Shown here: positions 8,058-16,092 of the stretch, one piece after another
Numbering within the stretch: position 1 is the stretch's first letter
How the letters are laid out: each line of letters begins with the position of its first letter
Source: Salmonella bongori NCTC 12419
GTDB lineage: Bacteria; Pseudomonadota; Gammaproteobacteria; Enterobacterales; Enterobacteriaceae
Length of the DNA: 64,000 bases
Assembly: GCF_000252995.1 (NCBI RefSeq)
Contig: NC_015761.1
Location: forward strand, 3,472,001 to 3,536,000
Direction: 5' to 3'
Position numbers and translations under genes: made by a program
Notes under the pieces: model-generated
The model's input: the letters and a program-made list of their open reading frames with translations, nothing else
Told to the model about the DNA's origin: nothing
Databases searched by the model: none

Positions 8058-9254
8058 CTATGCTTTTGGCGCCAGATCCTGCGCACACGCCCAGGCGCTT
8101 GACCACGCCCACTGGAAGTTATAGCCGCCCAACCAGCCGGTCACGTCCATTACTTCACCAATAAAATAGAGGCCGGGCACTTTACGCGCTTCCATAGTGC
8201 GCGAGGACAATTCATTCGTATCCACGCCGCCAAGCGTCACTTCCGCTGTGCGGTAACCTTCGGTGCCGTTTGGCTGAACACGCCATTCGGTCAACGTGTT
8301 CACCAGCGTTTGCTGTTCACGAAGGTTTAGCTGCCTGAGCGACACATCCGGAATCTGCCCAAGCTGCTGCAGGCACTCTACCAGCCGTTTTGGCAACTGC
8401 ATCGCCAACGTGTTTTTTAAACTTTGGTTCGGATGCGCCGCGCGCTGCTCGTTGAGGAACCCTTCCACATCGACATCCGGGAGCAGGTTGATAGTGACGT
8501 ATTCCCCGGGTTGCCAGAAACTGGAAATCTGCAATACCGCAGGGCCGGAAAGACCGCGATGGGTAAAGAGCAGGTTTTCCCGAAAAACCGTACCGTCCTG
8601 CGCGGTAATAACCGAAGGCACCGAGACGCCGGAAAGCACCTGGAGGTGTTCGAGTAGCGGTTTGTGCAACGTAAAAGGCACTAACCCCGCGCGTGTAGGT
8701 AGCACGTTCAGGCCAAACTGTTCGGCAATTTTATAACCGAACGGTGACGCGCCGAGCCCCGGCATCGACAGGCCGCCGCTGGCAATCACCAGCTTTTGCG
8801 TAGTGACCGTCTCGCCGTTCAACGCCAGTATGAAACCCGACTCATCACGCGCGACGCTCAATACCTCGCTACGCAGGCGCATCGTTACGCCGCCTTTGTC
8901 GCACTCGGCAACCAACATATCGACAATGCGTTGCGCGGAATCATCGCAGAACAGCTGTCCCAGCGTTTTCTCATGCCAGGCTATCCCATACCTGCCGACC
9001 AGATCAATAAAGTCCCACTGTGTATAACGGGCTAGCGCTGATTTGCAAAAATGGGGGTTCTGGCTCAAATACGCGGCAGGCTCAACATAAAGATTAGTAA
9101 AGTTGCAGCGCCCACCGCCGGACATGAGGATTTTACGTCCTGGCTTCTTACCATTATCGATGAGCAGCACGCGGCTACCCGCCTGTCCTGCCTGCGCAGC
9201 GCAAAACATGCCCGCTGCGCCAGCGCCTATAATAACGGTATCAAACCTTTCCAC
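8058..9254 (-). CDS. yhiN: HI0933-family flavoprotein YhiN
   Basis: This 398-residue cytoplasmic flavoprotein starts with an FAD-binding Rossmann motif (GAGAAGMFCAAQAG, about residues 9-22). The conserved tracts KKPGRKILMSGGGRCNFTN and, near the C-terminus, GLYFIGEVMDVTGWLGGYN are typical of the HI0933/YhiN family. I place the start at the GTG at 9254, reading VERFDTVIIG, because homologues begin there and an AGAGGAT site precedes it; a longer frame to 9317 exists but its extra residues look non-coding. The reaction is unknown; the family is described only as NAD(P)/FAD-dependent oxidoreductase-like. It is divergent from pitA. Confidence 0.88.
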   Translation of the reverse strand: MERFDTVIIGAGAAGMFCAAQAGQAGSRVLLIDNGKKPGRKILMSGGGRCNFTNLYVEPAAYLSQNPHFCKSALARYTQWDFIDLVGRYGIAWHEKTLGQLFCDDSAQRIVDMLVAECDKGGVTMRLRSEVLSVARDESGFILALNGETVTTQKLVIASGGLSMPGLGASPFGYKIAEQFGLNVLPTRAGLVPFTLHKPLLEHLQVLSGVSVPSVITAQDGTVFRENLLFTHRGLSGPAVLQISSFWQPGEYVTINLLPDVDVEGFLNEQRAAHPNQSLKNTLAMQLPKRLVECLQQLGQIPDVSLRQLNLREQQTLVNTLTEWRVQPNGTEGYRTAEVTLGGVDTNELSSRTMEARKVPGLYFIGEVMDVTGWLGGYNFQWAWSSAWACAQDLAPKA

Positions 9255-9418
9255 ATGACTATCCTCTCTGAAAACAGGGGCAGAATTGTAAAGTTTCCTC
9301 AGTGGTCGCACCAGCACGAAAAGCGGCTGAAAATGGTATTTATCTGAAATATATAAGATAATTCTTTAGTGGCATAAAACAGAGCACGAAGTACATCAAA
9401 AAAAGTCTATATTTCACT

Positions 9419-9447
9419 TTGCCCGCGCCGCCAAAGTCCCTGATAAT
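9419..9447 (+). promoter_or_regulatory. Candidate sigma70 promoter of pitA
   Basis: TTGCCC (9419-9424) and GATAAT (9442-9447) are separated by 17 bases. This predicts a transcript start near 9454, about 30 bases before the pitA ATG and just before the ATG of the overlapping small frame at 9459. Confidence 0.55.
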
Positions 9448-9458
9448 GCGCCGCGTTC

Positions 9459-9611
9459 ATGTCCTCAAAATGGCGTAACGTCCTATGCTACATTTGTTTG
9501 CTGGCCTGGATTTACATACCGGGCTTTTATTATTGCTTGCTCTGGCTTTTGTGCTGTTCTACGAAGCAATCAACGGCTTCCATGATACAGCCAACGCAGT
9601 GGCAACCGTAA
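9459..9611 (+). CDS. Candidate 50-residue hydrophobic ORF overlapping the start of pitA
   Basis: An ATG 26 bases upstream of the pitA start opens a frame of 50 codons that runs out of frame through the first 127 bases of pitA. The product, starting MSSKWRNVLCYICLL, would be a small hydrophobic, cysteine- and tryptophan-rich protein with one membrane helix (about residues 8-32). Its start falls only a few bases after the predicted transcript start. Overlapping leader frames of this kind can control the downstream gene by translational coupling. I vaguely recall a small protein reported upstream of E. coli pitA, but I cannot confirm that it is the same frame. No strong Shine-Dalgarno is visible, so expression is unproven. 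Confidence 0.4.
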   Translation: MSSKWRNVLCYICLLAWIYIPGFYYCLLWLLCCSTKQSTASMIQPTQWQP

Positions 9612-10981
9612 TCTACACCCGCGCGATGCGTTCGCAGCTTGCGGTAGTTATGGCTGCGCTGTTCAACTTCTTTGGTGTTTTGCTGGGCGGTCTCAGCGTA
9701 GCCTATGCCATCGTGCATATGCTGCCGACAGACCTGCTGCTTAACATGGGGTCTTCACACGGTCTTGCCATGGTCTTTTCCATGCTGCTGGCCGCCATCA
9801 TCTGGAACCTGGGCACCTGGTACTTTGGTTTACCCGCGTCCAGCTCGCACACGCTGATCGGTGCGATCATCGGGATTGGCTTAACCAATGCGCTGATGAC
9901 CGGCACCTCGGTGGTTGATGCGCTTAACATTCCAAAAGTGATGGGCATTTTCGCCTCGCTTATCGTCTCGCCGATTGTCGGCCTGGTGGTTGCAGGCGGG
10001 CTGATTTTCTTGCTGCGTCGCTACTGGAGCGGCACCAAGAAACGCGCCCGTATTCACCTGACGCCAGCGGAACGTGAAAAGAAAGACGGCAAGAAAAAGC
10101 CGCCGTTCTGGACGCGTATCGCGCTGATCCTTTCGGCTATCGGTGTCGCGTTTTCGCATGGCGCGAACGATGGTCAGAAAGGCATTGGCCTGGTCATGCT
10201 GGTGCTGATTGGCGTCGCGCCGGCAGGCTTCGTGGTCAATATGAATGCCTCCAGCTACGAAATCACCCGTACGCGCGACGCTATCAATAATGTCGAAACG
10301 TACTTTGAGCAGCGTCCTGATCTGCTGAAAGCTGTTACCGGCGTTGATCAACTGATTCCATCTCCGGAACCGGGTGCAACTGAACCGGCTGAATTCCACT
10401 GCCATCCGGCCAATACCATTAACGCGCTCAACCGTGCGAAAGGGATGCTGGCAAACGTGGAAAGCTACGACAAGCTAAGCGTTGAGCAGCGTAGCCAGTT
10501 GCGTCGTATTATGCTGTGCATCTCCGACACCACCGATAAAGTCGTGAAATTACCTGGCGTCAGTAGCGATGATCAGCGTCTGCTGAAAAAGCTGAAGACC
10601 GATATGTTGAGCACCATTGAGTATGCTCCGGTATGGATCATTATGGCGGTCGCGCTGGCGCTGGGTATTGGTACAATGATCGGCTGGCGCCGCGTGGCAA
10701 CCACCATCGGCGAGAAAATTGGTAAAAAAGGCATGACCTATGCGCAGGGAATGTCGGCGCAGATGACAGCGGCGGTCTCTATCGGTCTTGCCAGTTATAC
10801 CGGTATGCCGGTTTCCACTACCCACGTCCTTTCCTCTTCAGTAGCGGGAACGATGGTGGTTGATGGCGGCGGGCTGCAGCGCAAAACCGTGACCAGCATT
10901 CTGATGGCCTGGGTATTTACATTACCGGCAGCGATTATTCTTTCCGGCGTGCTGTACTGGCTTTCGCTGAAAATTATTTAA
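9485..10981 (+). CDS. pitA: Low-affinity phosphate (metal-phosphate:proton) transporter PitA
   Basis: The 498-residue inner-membrane protein belongs to the PiT/PHO-4 family, which takes up phosphate as neutral metal-phosphate with protons. Two family signature repeats are visible: GFHDTANAVATVIYTRAM near the N-terminus and FSHGANDGQKGIG near residue 225. A hydrophilic loop covers about residues 180-210, and a second soluble region about 255-375. The length is close to E. coli PitA (499). A small out-of-frame ORF overlaps its start. A REP element and a GC-rich hairpin with a T-run follow. It is divergent from yhiN. Confidence 0.96.
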   Translation: MLHLFAGLDLHTGLLLLLALAFVLFYEAINGFHDTANAVATVIYTRAMRSQLAVVMAALFNFFGVLLGGLSVAYAIVHMLPTDLLLNMGSSHGLAMVFSMLLAAIIWNLGTWYFGLPASSSHTLIGAIIGIGLTNALMTGTSVVDALNIPKVMGIFASLIVSPIVGLVVAGGLIFLLRRYWSGTKKRARIHLTPAEREKKDGKKKPPFWTRIALILSAIGVAFSHGANDGQKGIGLVMLVLIGVAPAGFVVNMNASSYEITRTRDAINNVETYFEQRPDLLKAVTGVDQLIPSPEPGATEPAEFHCHPANTINALNRAKGMLANVESYDKLSVEQRSQLRRIMLCISDTTDKVVKLPGVSSDDQRLLKKLKTDMLSTIEYAPVWIIMAVALALGIGTMIGWRRVATTIGEKIGKKGMTYAQGMSAQMTAAVSIGLASYTGMPVSTTHVLSSSVAGTMVVDGGGLQRKTVTSILMAWVFTLPAAIILSGVLYWLSLKII

Positions 10982-10987
10982 GCCAAC

Positions 10988-11062
10988 GTGCCGGATAGCG
11001 CTGTCGCCTATCCGGCCTGTCTGGATGAAATAATGTAGGCCGGCCATCCGGGATGGCTTATC
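10988..11062. repeat. REP elements downstream of pitA
   Basis: A GCCGGATAGCG...CTATCCGGC palindrome is followed by a second partial unit containing GTAGGCCGG, between pitA and the terminator. Confidence 0.75.
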
Positions 11063-11070
11063 TAACACGG

Positions 11071-11099
11071 GCGGGTCAGAGAACTGGCCCGCTTTTTTT
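11071..11099 (+). terminator. Rho-independent terminator after pitA
   Basis: The arms GCGGGTCAG and CTGGCCCGC pair with one G-T wobble around a four-base loop and are followed by seven T. It ends just before the convergent uspB stop codon. Confidence 0.85.
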
Positions 11100-11101
11100 A
11101 T

Positions 11102-11437
11102 TCAGTGCCAAATCATTAGCGCAATCAGGCTCACCACCACCAAACCGCATAACGCGCTGGTCAACAGGAACTGTCGGCGCACACGCTCACAACGGCGAAT
11201 AAATTCCTCATCATGATGATCGCGATAGCGCTGAGCATAGATATACCAGACCAGGCGCACCTGTTTATTAGGCTGGCCATGCGTGGTAAAGAAGCCGCCG
11301 CCATCGACATATTGATAGAGCAAAGGATCGCAACCACGAAGTACCACTAATAATGCGCGTAGCGATGAGAAATAGCGCGCCATATTAACAATGCAAACGA
11401 CACATAAAGCCCAGAATAGTGAGACGGTGCTTATCAT
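11102..11437 (-). CDS. uspB: Universal stress protein B (UspB)
   Basis: This 111-residue inner-membrane protein has an N-terminal hydrophobic helix (about residues 5-20), a polar middle with the tract RLVWYIYAQRYRDHHDEEF, and a C-terminal helix (about 90-110). It matches E. coli UspB in length and layout. In E. coli the gene is sigmaS-dependent, rises in stationary phase, and affects ethanol tolerance. It is divergent from uspA across a 392-base intergenic region. I could not identify a convincing sigmaS -10 element by eye on this strand. Confidence 0.93.
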   Translation of the reverse strand: MISTVSLFWALCVVCIVNMARYFSSLRALLVVLRGCDPLLYQYVDGGGFFTTHGQPNKQVRLVWYIYAQRYRDHHDEEFIRRCERVRRQFLLTSALCGLVVVSLIALMIWH

Positions 11438-11829
11438 ATCTCCTCCCCGGCGACCCGCCCACGGAGTTCCTCTCCGGGGCTACCGCTCCCCGATACCCTG
11501 CCAGACAATCAGTGAAAGCGTACTGCGAAAGCCGCCCGTGTTAGCGCTCCGCATTCGAACGGCTCTTATACTCATTGTAGGAGATCAGTTAATTTTTTTG
11601 CCAGAAGGTTAATCACTATCAATGCAATTGACTGAAAATTTTGTTTAACTACCTGGTAAGCAAGGCAGATTGACGGATTATCCTGGCCGCTATAATGTAG
11701 GGATAGTCTCTATATGGTAAACGGCTGAGCTGGCCCCGCGCATAGAGTTCGCAGGACGCGGGTGACGCGGCGGCATGAGAAACGCCAGTAGCTCAATGGT
11801 CATCGACAACTTATGGAAGGAGTAACACT
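11438..11829. other. uspB-uspA divergent regulatory region
   Basis: These 392 bases separate the two stress genes and contain no ORF that I can support. The half near uspA carries a sigma70-type promoter and a leader of about 125 bases. The half near uspB is GC-rich. Confidence 0.6.
11670..11696 (+). promoter_or_regulatory. Candidate sigma70 promoter of uspA
   Basis: TTGACG (11670-11675) and a perfect TATAAT (11691-11696) are 15 bases apart (16 if the -35 is read as ATTGAC). It predicts a 5' leader of about 125 bases before the uspA ATG. Confidence 0.6.
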
Positions 11830-12264
11830 ATGGCTTATAAACACATTCTTATCGCAGTAGATCTTTCCCCGGAAAGTAAAGTTCTGGTTGAAAAAGCGGT
11901 CTCTATGGCGCGCCCCTACAATGCGAAGATCTCCCTCATTCACGTAGATGTGAATTACTCTGACCTGTACACCGGCCTGATTGACGTCAACCTGGGCGAT
12001 ATGCAGAAACGCATCTCCGAAGAAACTCATCATGCACTGACCGAACTGTCTACCAATGCGGGTTATCCGATCACGGAAACCCTGAGTGGTAGCGGCGATC
12101 TGGGCCAGGTGCTGGTTGACGCCATCAAGAAATACGATATGGATCTGGTTGTTTGCGGCCATCACCAGGACTTCTGGAGCAAACTGATGTCTTCTGCGCG
12201 TCAGCTGATCAACACCGTTCACGTTGACATGCTGATTGTTCCGTTGCGCGACGAAGAAGAGTAA
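11830..12264 (+). CDS. uspA: Universal stress protein A (UspA)
   Basis: The 144-residue cytoplasmic protein has the universal stress fold, starting AYKHILIAVDLSPESK, with the beta1 strand and following helix clear. It lacks the GxxGS-type ATP-binding loop of the UspFG type, in line with E. coli UspA, which is a phosphorylated dimer that does not bind ATP. It is induced by growth arrest and many stresses. The ATG at 11830 follows a strong GGAAGGAG Shine-Dalgarno. A hairpin terminator lies about 40 bases downstream. It is nearly identical to the E. coli protein as I recall it. Confidence 0.97.
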   Translation: MAYKHILIAVDLSPESKVLVEKAVSMARPYNAKISLIHVDVNYSDLYTGLIDVNLGDMQKRISEETHHALTELSTNAGYPITETLSGSGDLGQVLVDAIKKYDMDLVVCGHHQDFWSKLMSSARQLINTVHVDMLIVPLRDEEE

Positions 12265-12301
12265 TACGCCGAGCCTTCCGGCACATTCTGGTTTCAACCA
12301 C

Positions 12302-12327
12302 AACGCCCGCTTATGTGGGCGTTTTGT
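12302..12327 (+). terminator. Rho-independent terminator after uspA
   Basis: The arms AACGCCCGC and GTGGGCGTT surround the loop TTAT and are followed by TTGTTT. Confidence 0.8.
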
Positions 12328-12363
12328 TTATCTTCCTTCCCAACGCTTTTAGTACATCATTCC

Positions 12364-12389
12364 ATCACACTAAACATAATTAGTGTGAT
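12364..12389. promoter_or_regulatory. Perfect dyad upstream of dtpB (candidate operator)
   Basis: The arms ATCACACTAA and TTAGTGTGAT are perfect inverted repeats with a six-base spacer. A third half-site, CACTAA, follows at 12391-12396. There is no T-run, so it does not look like a terminator. It lies about 140 bases before the dtpB start. Confidence 0.45.
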
Positions 12390-12530
12390 CCACTAATTAG
12401 TTTGTATATCATTTGTATAATAACCTATTAATCCGGTTAATAACCGCAGCCTATATCAGGGTAAGGCTTTTCGACGCGTTTTGATATACGCGTTCATACG
12501 TTTCGGGATGGCATTAAAAGGCGAAGGAAT

Positions 12531-14003
12531 ATGAATACAACTGCACCTACGGGCTTGCTGCAGCAACCTCGTCCGTTCTTCATGATCTTTTTTGTAGAAT
12601 TATGGGAGCGATTTGGCTATTACGGCGTCCAGGGCATCCTGGCGGTTTTTTTCGTTAAGCAGCTGGGCTTCTCTCAGGAACAAGCCTTCATTACATTTGG
12701 CGCTTTTGCGGCGTTGGTTTATGGTTTAATCTCCATCGGTGGCTATGTTGGCGACCATCTGTTAGGGACTAAACGCACGCTGGTGCTGGGTGCGATTGTG
12801 CTGGCGATTGGCTATTTTATGACCGGGATGTCACTATTAAAGCCCGATCTGATTTTTATCGCTCTGGGTACCATTGCTGTAGGTAACGGCCTGTTTAAAG
12901 CCAACCCCGCCAGTCTGCTCTCTAAATGCTATCCCCCCAAAGATCCTCGTCTGGATGGCGCCTTCACCCTGTTTTATATGTCGATTAATATCGGTTCTTT
13001 GCTATCGCTATCACTGGCGCCGGTGATTGCCGATAAATTTGGTTATGCCGTGACTTATAACCTGTGCGGCGCGGGGCTGATTGTGGCATTGCTGGTCTAC
13101 TTCGCCTGTCGTGGTATGGTGAAAAATATTGGTTCTGAACCGGATCATAAACCGCTACGTTTTCGTCATCTGCTGCTGGTATTACTCGGCACTGTTATTA
13201 TGGTTTTCCTTTGCGCCTGGCTGATGCACAACGTTAAGGTTGCCAATCTGGTGCTCATCGTTCTTTCTATCGTCGTGACCATTTTCTTCTTCCGTGAAGC
13301 ATTTCGTCTGGATAAAACCGGGCGCAATAAGATGTTTGTGGCGTTTATTCTGATGATTGAAGCGGTGCTGTTTTACATCCTGTATGCGCAGATGCCGACC
13401 TCGCTGAACTTCTTTGCCATTAATAACGTACATCATGAAATTCTTGGATTCGCCATTAATCCGGTGAGCTTTCAGGCGCTGAATCCGTTCTGGGTGGTCG
13501 TTGCCAGTCCGGTACTGGCAGCCATTTACACTCGCCTGGGCAGCAAAGGCAAAGACCTGACCATGCCAATGAAGTTTACGCTCGGGATGTTCCTCTGCTC
13601 GCTGGGTTTTCTGACCGCCGCTGCTGCCGGAATGTGGTTCGCTGATGCGCAAGGTCTGACGTCGCCGTGGTTTATCGTCCTGGTATATCTGTTCCAAAGT
13701 CTGGGCGAGTTGCTGATTAGCGCGCTGGGACTGGCCATGGTCGCGGCACTGGTACCGCAACATCTGATGGGCTTTATTCTGGGGATGTGGTTTTTAACTC
13801 AGGCCGCCGCGTTCCTGCTGGGCGGCTATGTCGCAACGTTCACGGCGGTGCCGGAAAATATCACCGATCCGCTGCAAACATTGCCTATCTATACCGGCGT
13901 CTTTAGCAAAATTGGCCTGGTAACACTGGCGGTCACCATTGTGATGGCGATGATGGTGCCCTGGTTAAATAGAATGATTAATACGCCGAGTACCGAGCAA
14001 TAA
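12531..14003 (+). CDS. dtpB: Dipeptide/tripeptide:proton symporter DtpB (YhiP)
   Basis: The 490-residue inner-membrane protein is a proton-dependent oligopeptide transporter (POT/PTR family) with about 14 helices. The diagnostic ExxERFGYYG motif is at residues 23-32 (E23, E26 and R27, which handle proton coupling). The second family region, near residue 135-150, reads GAFTLFYMSINIGSLLS. It imports di- and tripeptides. The 266 bases upstream contain the uspA terminator and a perfect inverted repeat that may be an operator. A REP element and a hairpin follow, between it and the convergent Rrf2 gene. Confidence 0.95.
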   Translation: MNTTAPTGLLQQPRPFFMIFFVELWERFGYYGVQGILAVFFVKQLGFSQEQAFITFGAFAALVYGLISIGGYVGDHLLGTKRTLVLGAIVLAIGYFMTGMSLLKPDLIFIALGTIAVGNGLFKANPASLLSKCYPPKDPRLDGAFTLFYMSINIGSLLSLSLAPVIADKFGYAVTYNLCGAGLIVALLVYFACRGMVKNIGSEPDHKPLRFRHLLLVLLGTVIMVFLCAWLMHNVKVANLVLIVLSIVVTIFFFREAFRLDKTGRNKMFVAFILMIEAVLFYILYAQMPTSLNFFAINNVHHEILGFAINPVSFQALNPFWVVVASPVLAAIYTRLGSKGKDLTMPMKFTLGMFLCSLGFLTAAAAGMWFADAQGLTSPWFIVLVYLFQSLGELLISALGLAMVAALVPQHLMGFILGMWFLTQAAAFLLGGYVATFTAVPENITDPLQTLPIYTGVFSKIGLVTLAVTIVMAMMVPWLNRMINTPSTEQ

Positions 14004-14009
14004 TCTTCA

Positions 14010-14044
14010 GTGCCGGATGGCGGCTATTGCCTTATCCGGCCTGC
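14010..14044. repeat. REP element after dtpB
   Basis: One palindromic GCCGGATGGCGG...ATCCGGC unit follows the dtpB stop codon. Confidence 0.8.
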
Positions 14045-14051
14045 CTTCAGC

Positions 14052-14084
14052 ATGCCCGATCGTTTTGCGCTATCGGGCATTTTT
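14052..14084. terminator. Terminator between dtpB and the convergent Rrf2 regulator gene
   Basis: The arms ATGCCCGAT and ATCGGGCAT enclose an 11-base loop and are followed by TTTT on the plus strand. The symmetric stem could also end the minus-strand transcript. Confidence 0.8.
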
Positions 14085-14089
14085 AATCA

Positions 14090-14593
14090 TTACCCTTTGC
14101 GGGCATTAATCCATTCCTGAACTTCAACCACAAACGTATCCGGCGCCTTACGATACATTTTGCGTGCCAGGTCGAGAATAGTATGTTGCCCGAGCGCTTC
14201 TTCCATCCGTTGTTGCGCCATATCCATCACTGAGCGCACGCCGCAAATCCCTTCGCAGGCCCACGCAGGCGGTTGTTCATCAAATACCGCCAACCGCTGG
14301 CGAATCTCGCGACACTCAAAGATTCGTTTATCTCCGTCAATAGCGTTAACCACATCGAGCACCGTAATATGCTCGGCAGGTTTGGCGAGCTGAAAACCAC
14401 CTCCCTTTCCTTCAATGCTGCGTACTAACCCAGCTTTCGACAGACGGGTAAAGATTTTAGCGAGATAATCGTAGGGTACGCTTTGCAGATCGGCAATTTC
14501 GCGCACACTCATCTCGCGGGCATCTCCCTTGCTGTCCACCATGCACATCAGACTATGGATGCCGTACTCAACCCCGGAACTGTAGAACGCCAT
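14090..14593 (-). CDS. Rrf2-family iron-sulfur regulator, RsrR-like
   Basis: The 167-residue protein is a winged-helix Rrf2 regulator (IscR/NsrR superfamily). The DNA-binding part includes MSVREIADLQSVPYDYLAKI (about residues 28-47) and the wing GKGGGFQLAKP. Three cysteines lie in the cluster region: C94, C113 and C117. The spacing differs from NsrR and IscR but resembles RsrR of Streptomyces, and the N-terminus GVEYGIH places E9 and H13 where RsrR uses a glutamate and a histidine as cluster ligands. I therefore infer a 2Fe-2S redox sensor of the RsrR type. It is divergent from a flavoprotein gene, its likely target. The pair is absent between dtpB and rsmJ in E. coli. Confidence 0.85.
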   Translation of the reverse strand: MAFYSSGVEYGIHSLMCMVDSKGDAREMSVREIADLQSVPYDYLAKIFTRLSKAGLVRSIEGKGGGFQLAKPAEHITVLDVVNAIDGDKRIFECREIRQRLAVFDEQPPAWACEGICGVRSVMDMAQQRMEEALGQHTILDLARKMYRKAPDTFVVEVQEWINARKG

Positions 14594-14768
14594 ACTCTTA
14601 TCTCAGCCAAATTAATTCTGAGTTATTGTAGCTTTTTCATCATACTCATTCCAGACGGGAAGAAATACCGCATAGAATAAAATAATTTTATTCATTATTT
14701 TTCATATATATAAATGCATTTCCCGACCAGATATTCAAAATAGAAGCTAAATGACATTGCCTCTTTTA

Positions 14769-14791
14769 ACTAGGACAAATACAATCCGAGT
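14769..14791. promoter_or_regulatory. Candidate Rrf2-type operator upstream of the flavoprotein gene
   Basis: ACTAGGA and TCCGAGT form an inverted repeat (ACTNGGA-N9-TCCNAGT, six of seven positions paired) 32 bases before the flavoprotein start. Size and symmetry suit an Rrf2 dimer. A second dyad, a perfect AT-only palindrome, lies at 14676-14692, and a CTCAG-N11-CTGAG repeat at 14602-14622 near the regulator's own start. Confidence 0.5.
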
Positions 14792-14823
14792 AAATACCTT
14801 ATATTCAACCAGGTGAAAGCCAA

Positions 14824-16026
14824 ATGCATAAACATATTCTGATCGTAGGGGCTGGATTTTCCGGGATGTGGGCGGCGCTCAGCGCGGCTCGTCTGGTAAA
14901 TAACCATCAAAACAAGAACATTCAGATCACCGTTATCGCACCTCAACCAGAGCTACGCGTGCGTCCTCGTTTTTATGAAAACGCAGTAGAAACGTTAGTT
15001 GCACCGCTTCAGCCGCTGTTTGATAGCACAGGTATTCACTTTCTGAGCGGAACGGTGCAGCACATCCTTCCGGACACAAAAGAGGTGAGCTGGACAGATG
15101 CCTGCGGCGAAACGCATATAAGTCGCTACGATCGGCTGGTGCTTGCCAGCGGTAGTCACGTAGATCGCTCACAGGTGACTGGCGCCCGGACACATGCCTT
15201 CGATCTGGATCAGCTGGAAAGCGCAGTGGTTCTGGAAAACCATCTGAAAGACCTGGCTTATCAGGCCGACAGTGAAGCGCGTAATACCGTGGTCGTATGC
15301 GGCGGCGGTTTTACGGGTATCGAAATGGCGTTAGAATTGCCGGGCCGCCTGCGCGATATTCTCGGTGCCGATGCTAAGACCAGAGTAGTCGTAGTTGAGC
15401 GCGGCCCGATACCCGGCGCACGCTATAGCGAAGCATTGCGTAACATCATCATTGAAGCCTCTGCGGAACTGGGCGTAGAGTGGCTCGTTAACACAGAAGT
15501 AGAAAGCGTTCATGCCTCGGGCGTGACGCTGAAAAACGGGCAAACTCTTGCTTCGCAGACGGTAATCTGGACAGTGGGCGTACAGGCCAGTGCCCTGACG
15601 GCGCAGATTGATGCACCGCGCGATCGTCAGGGGCGTCTACAGGTAAACACCGAACTTCAGGTGCCAGGTTACGAAGATATCTACGCCACCGGCGACATTG
15701 CCTGTGCCGCGACAGACGATAAAGGCCACTATGCGCTGATGACCTGCCAGCACGCGATTCTGTTAGGTAAATTTGCCGGTAACAACGCCGCTGCCAGCCT
15801 GCTACACGTTGCTCCCCTGCCTTATCGTCAGGAAAAGTATGTTACCTGTCTGGATCTGGGAGCCTGGGGCGCAGTCTATACCGAAGGGTGGGATCAGCAG
15901 GTGAAACTGACGCGTGAAGAGGCGAAGAAGCTGAAAAAATCGATTGTCAGCGAACTGATTTATCCGCCGAAAGCCGATAAAGCCGTGGCATTTGCGCTTG
16001 CGGATCCACTGGCGCCGTTTGTTTAA
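14824..16026 (+). CDS. NAD(P)/FAD-dependent oxidoreductase, NDH-2-like
   Basis: The 400-residue protein has two dinucleotide-binding folds: FAD near the N-terminus (GAGFSG, residues 8-13) and NAD(P) in the middle (GGGFTGIEMALELPG, about residue 160). The tract IYATGDIAC near residue 287 is the second FAD-binding motif. This is the pyridine nucleotide-disulfide reductase fold without a redox CxxxxC pair, as in type II NADH dehydrogenases. I see no clear membrane anchor, so a quinone role is uncertain. It is divergent from the Rrf2 regulator, which suggests redox control. An AGGTGAAAG site precedes the ATG. Its electron acceptor is unknown. Confidence 0.85.
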   Translation: MHKHILIVGAGFSGMWAALSAARLVNNHQNKNIQITVIAPQPELRVRPRFYENAVETLVAPLQPLFDSTGIHFLSGTVQHILPDTKEVSWTDACGETHISRYDRLVLASGSHVDRSQVTGARTHAFDLDQLESAVVLENHLKDLAYQADSEARNTVVVCGGGFTGIEMALELPGRLRDILGADAKTRVVVVERGPIPGARYSEALRNIIIEASAELGVEWLVNTEVESVHASGVTLKNGQTLASQTVIWTVGVQASALTAQIDAPRDRQGRLQVNTELQVPGYEDIYATGDIACAATDDKGHYALMTCQHAILLGKFAGNNAAASLLHVAPLPYRQEKYVTCLDLGAWGAVYTEGWDQQVKLTREEAKKLKKSIVSELIYPPKADKAVAFALADPLAPFV

Positions 16027-16032
16027 CCGATA

Positions 16033-16086
16033 TTGCCGGATGGCAGAATGGCAGCGTAGGCCCGGTAAGCGTTAGCGCCACCGGGC
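16033..16086. repeat. REP-like element between the flavoprotein gene and rsmJ
   Basis: A TTGCCGGATGGC stretch is followed by the hairpin GCCCGGTAAGC...ACCGGGC (16060-16086) between convergent genes. It may also help terminate transcription. Confidence 0.7.
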
Positions 16087-16092
16087 AACGAA

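Noticed and set aside
14676..14692. Perfect 17-base AT-only palindrome in the regulator-flavoprotein gap
   Set aside because: It contains only A and T in an AT-rich stretch, so chance is likely; the GC-containing dyad at 14769-14791 is a better operator candidate.
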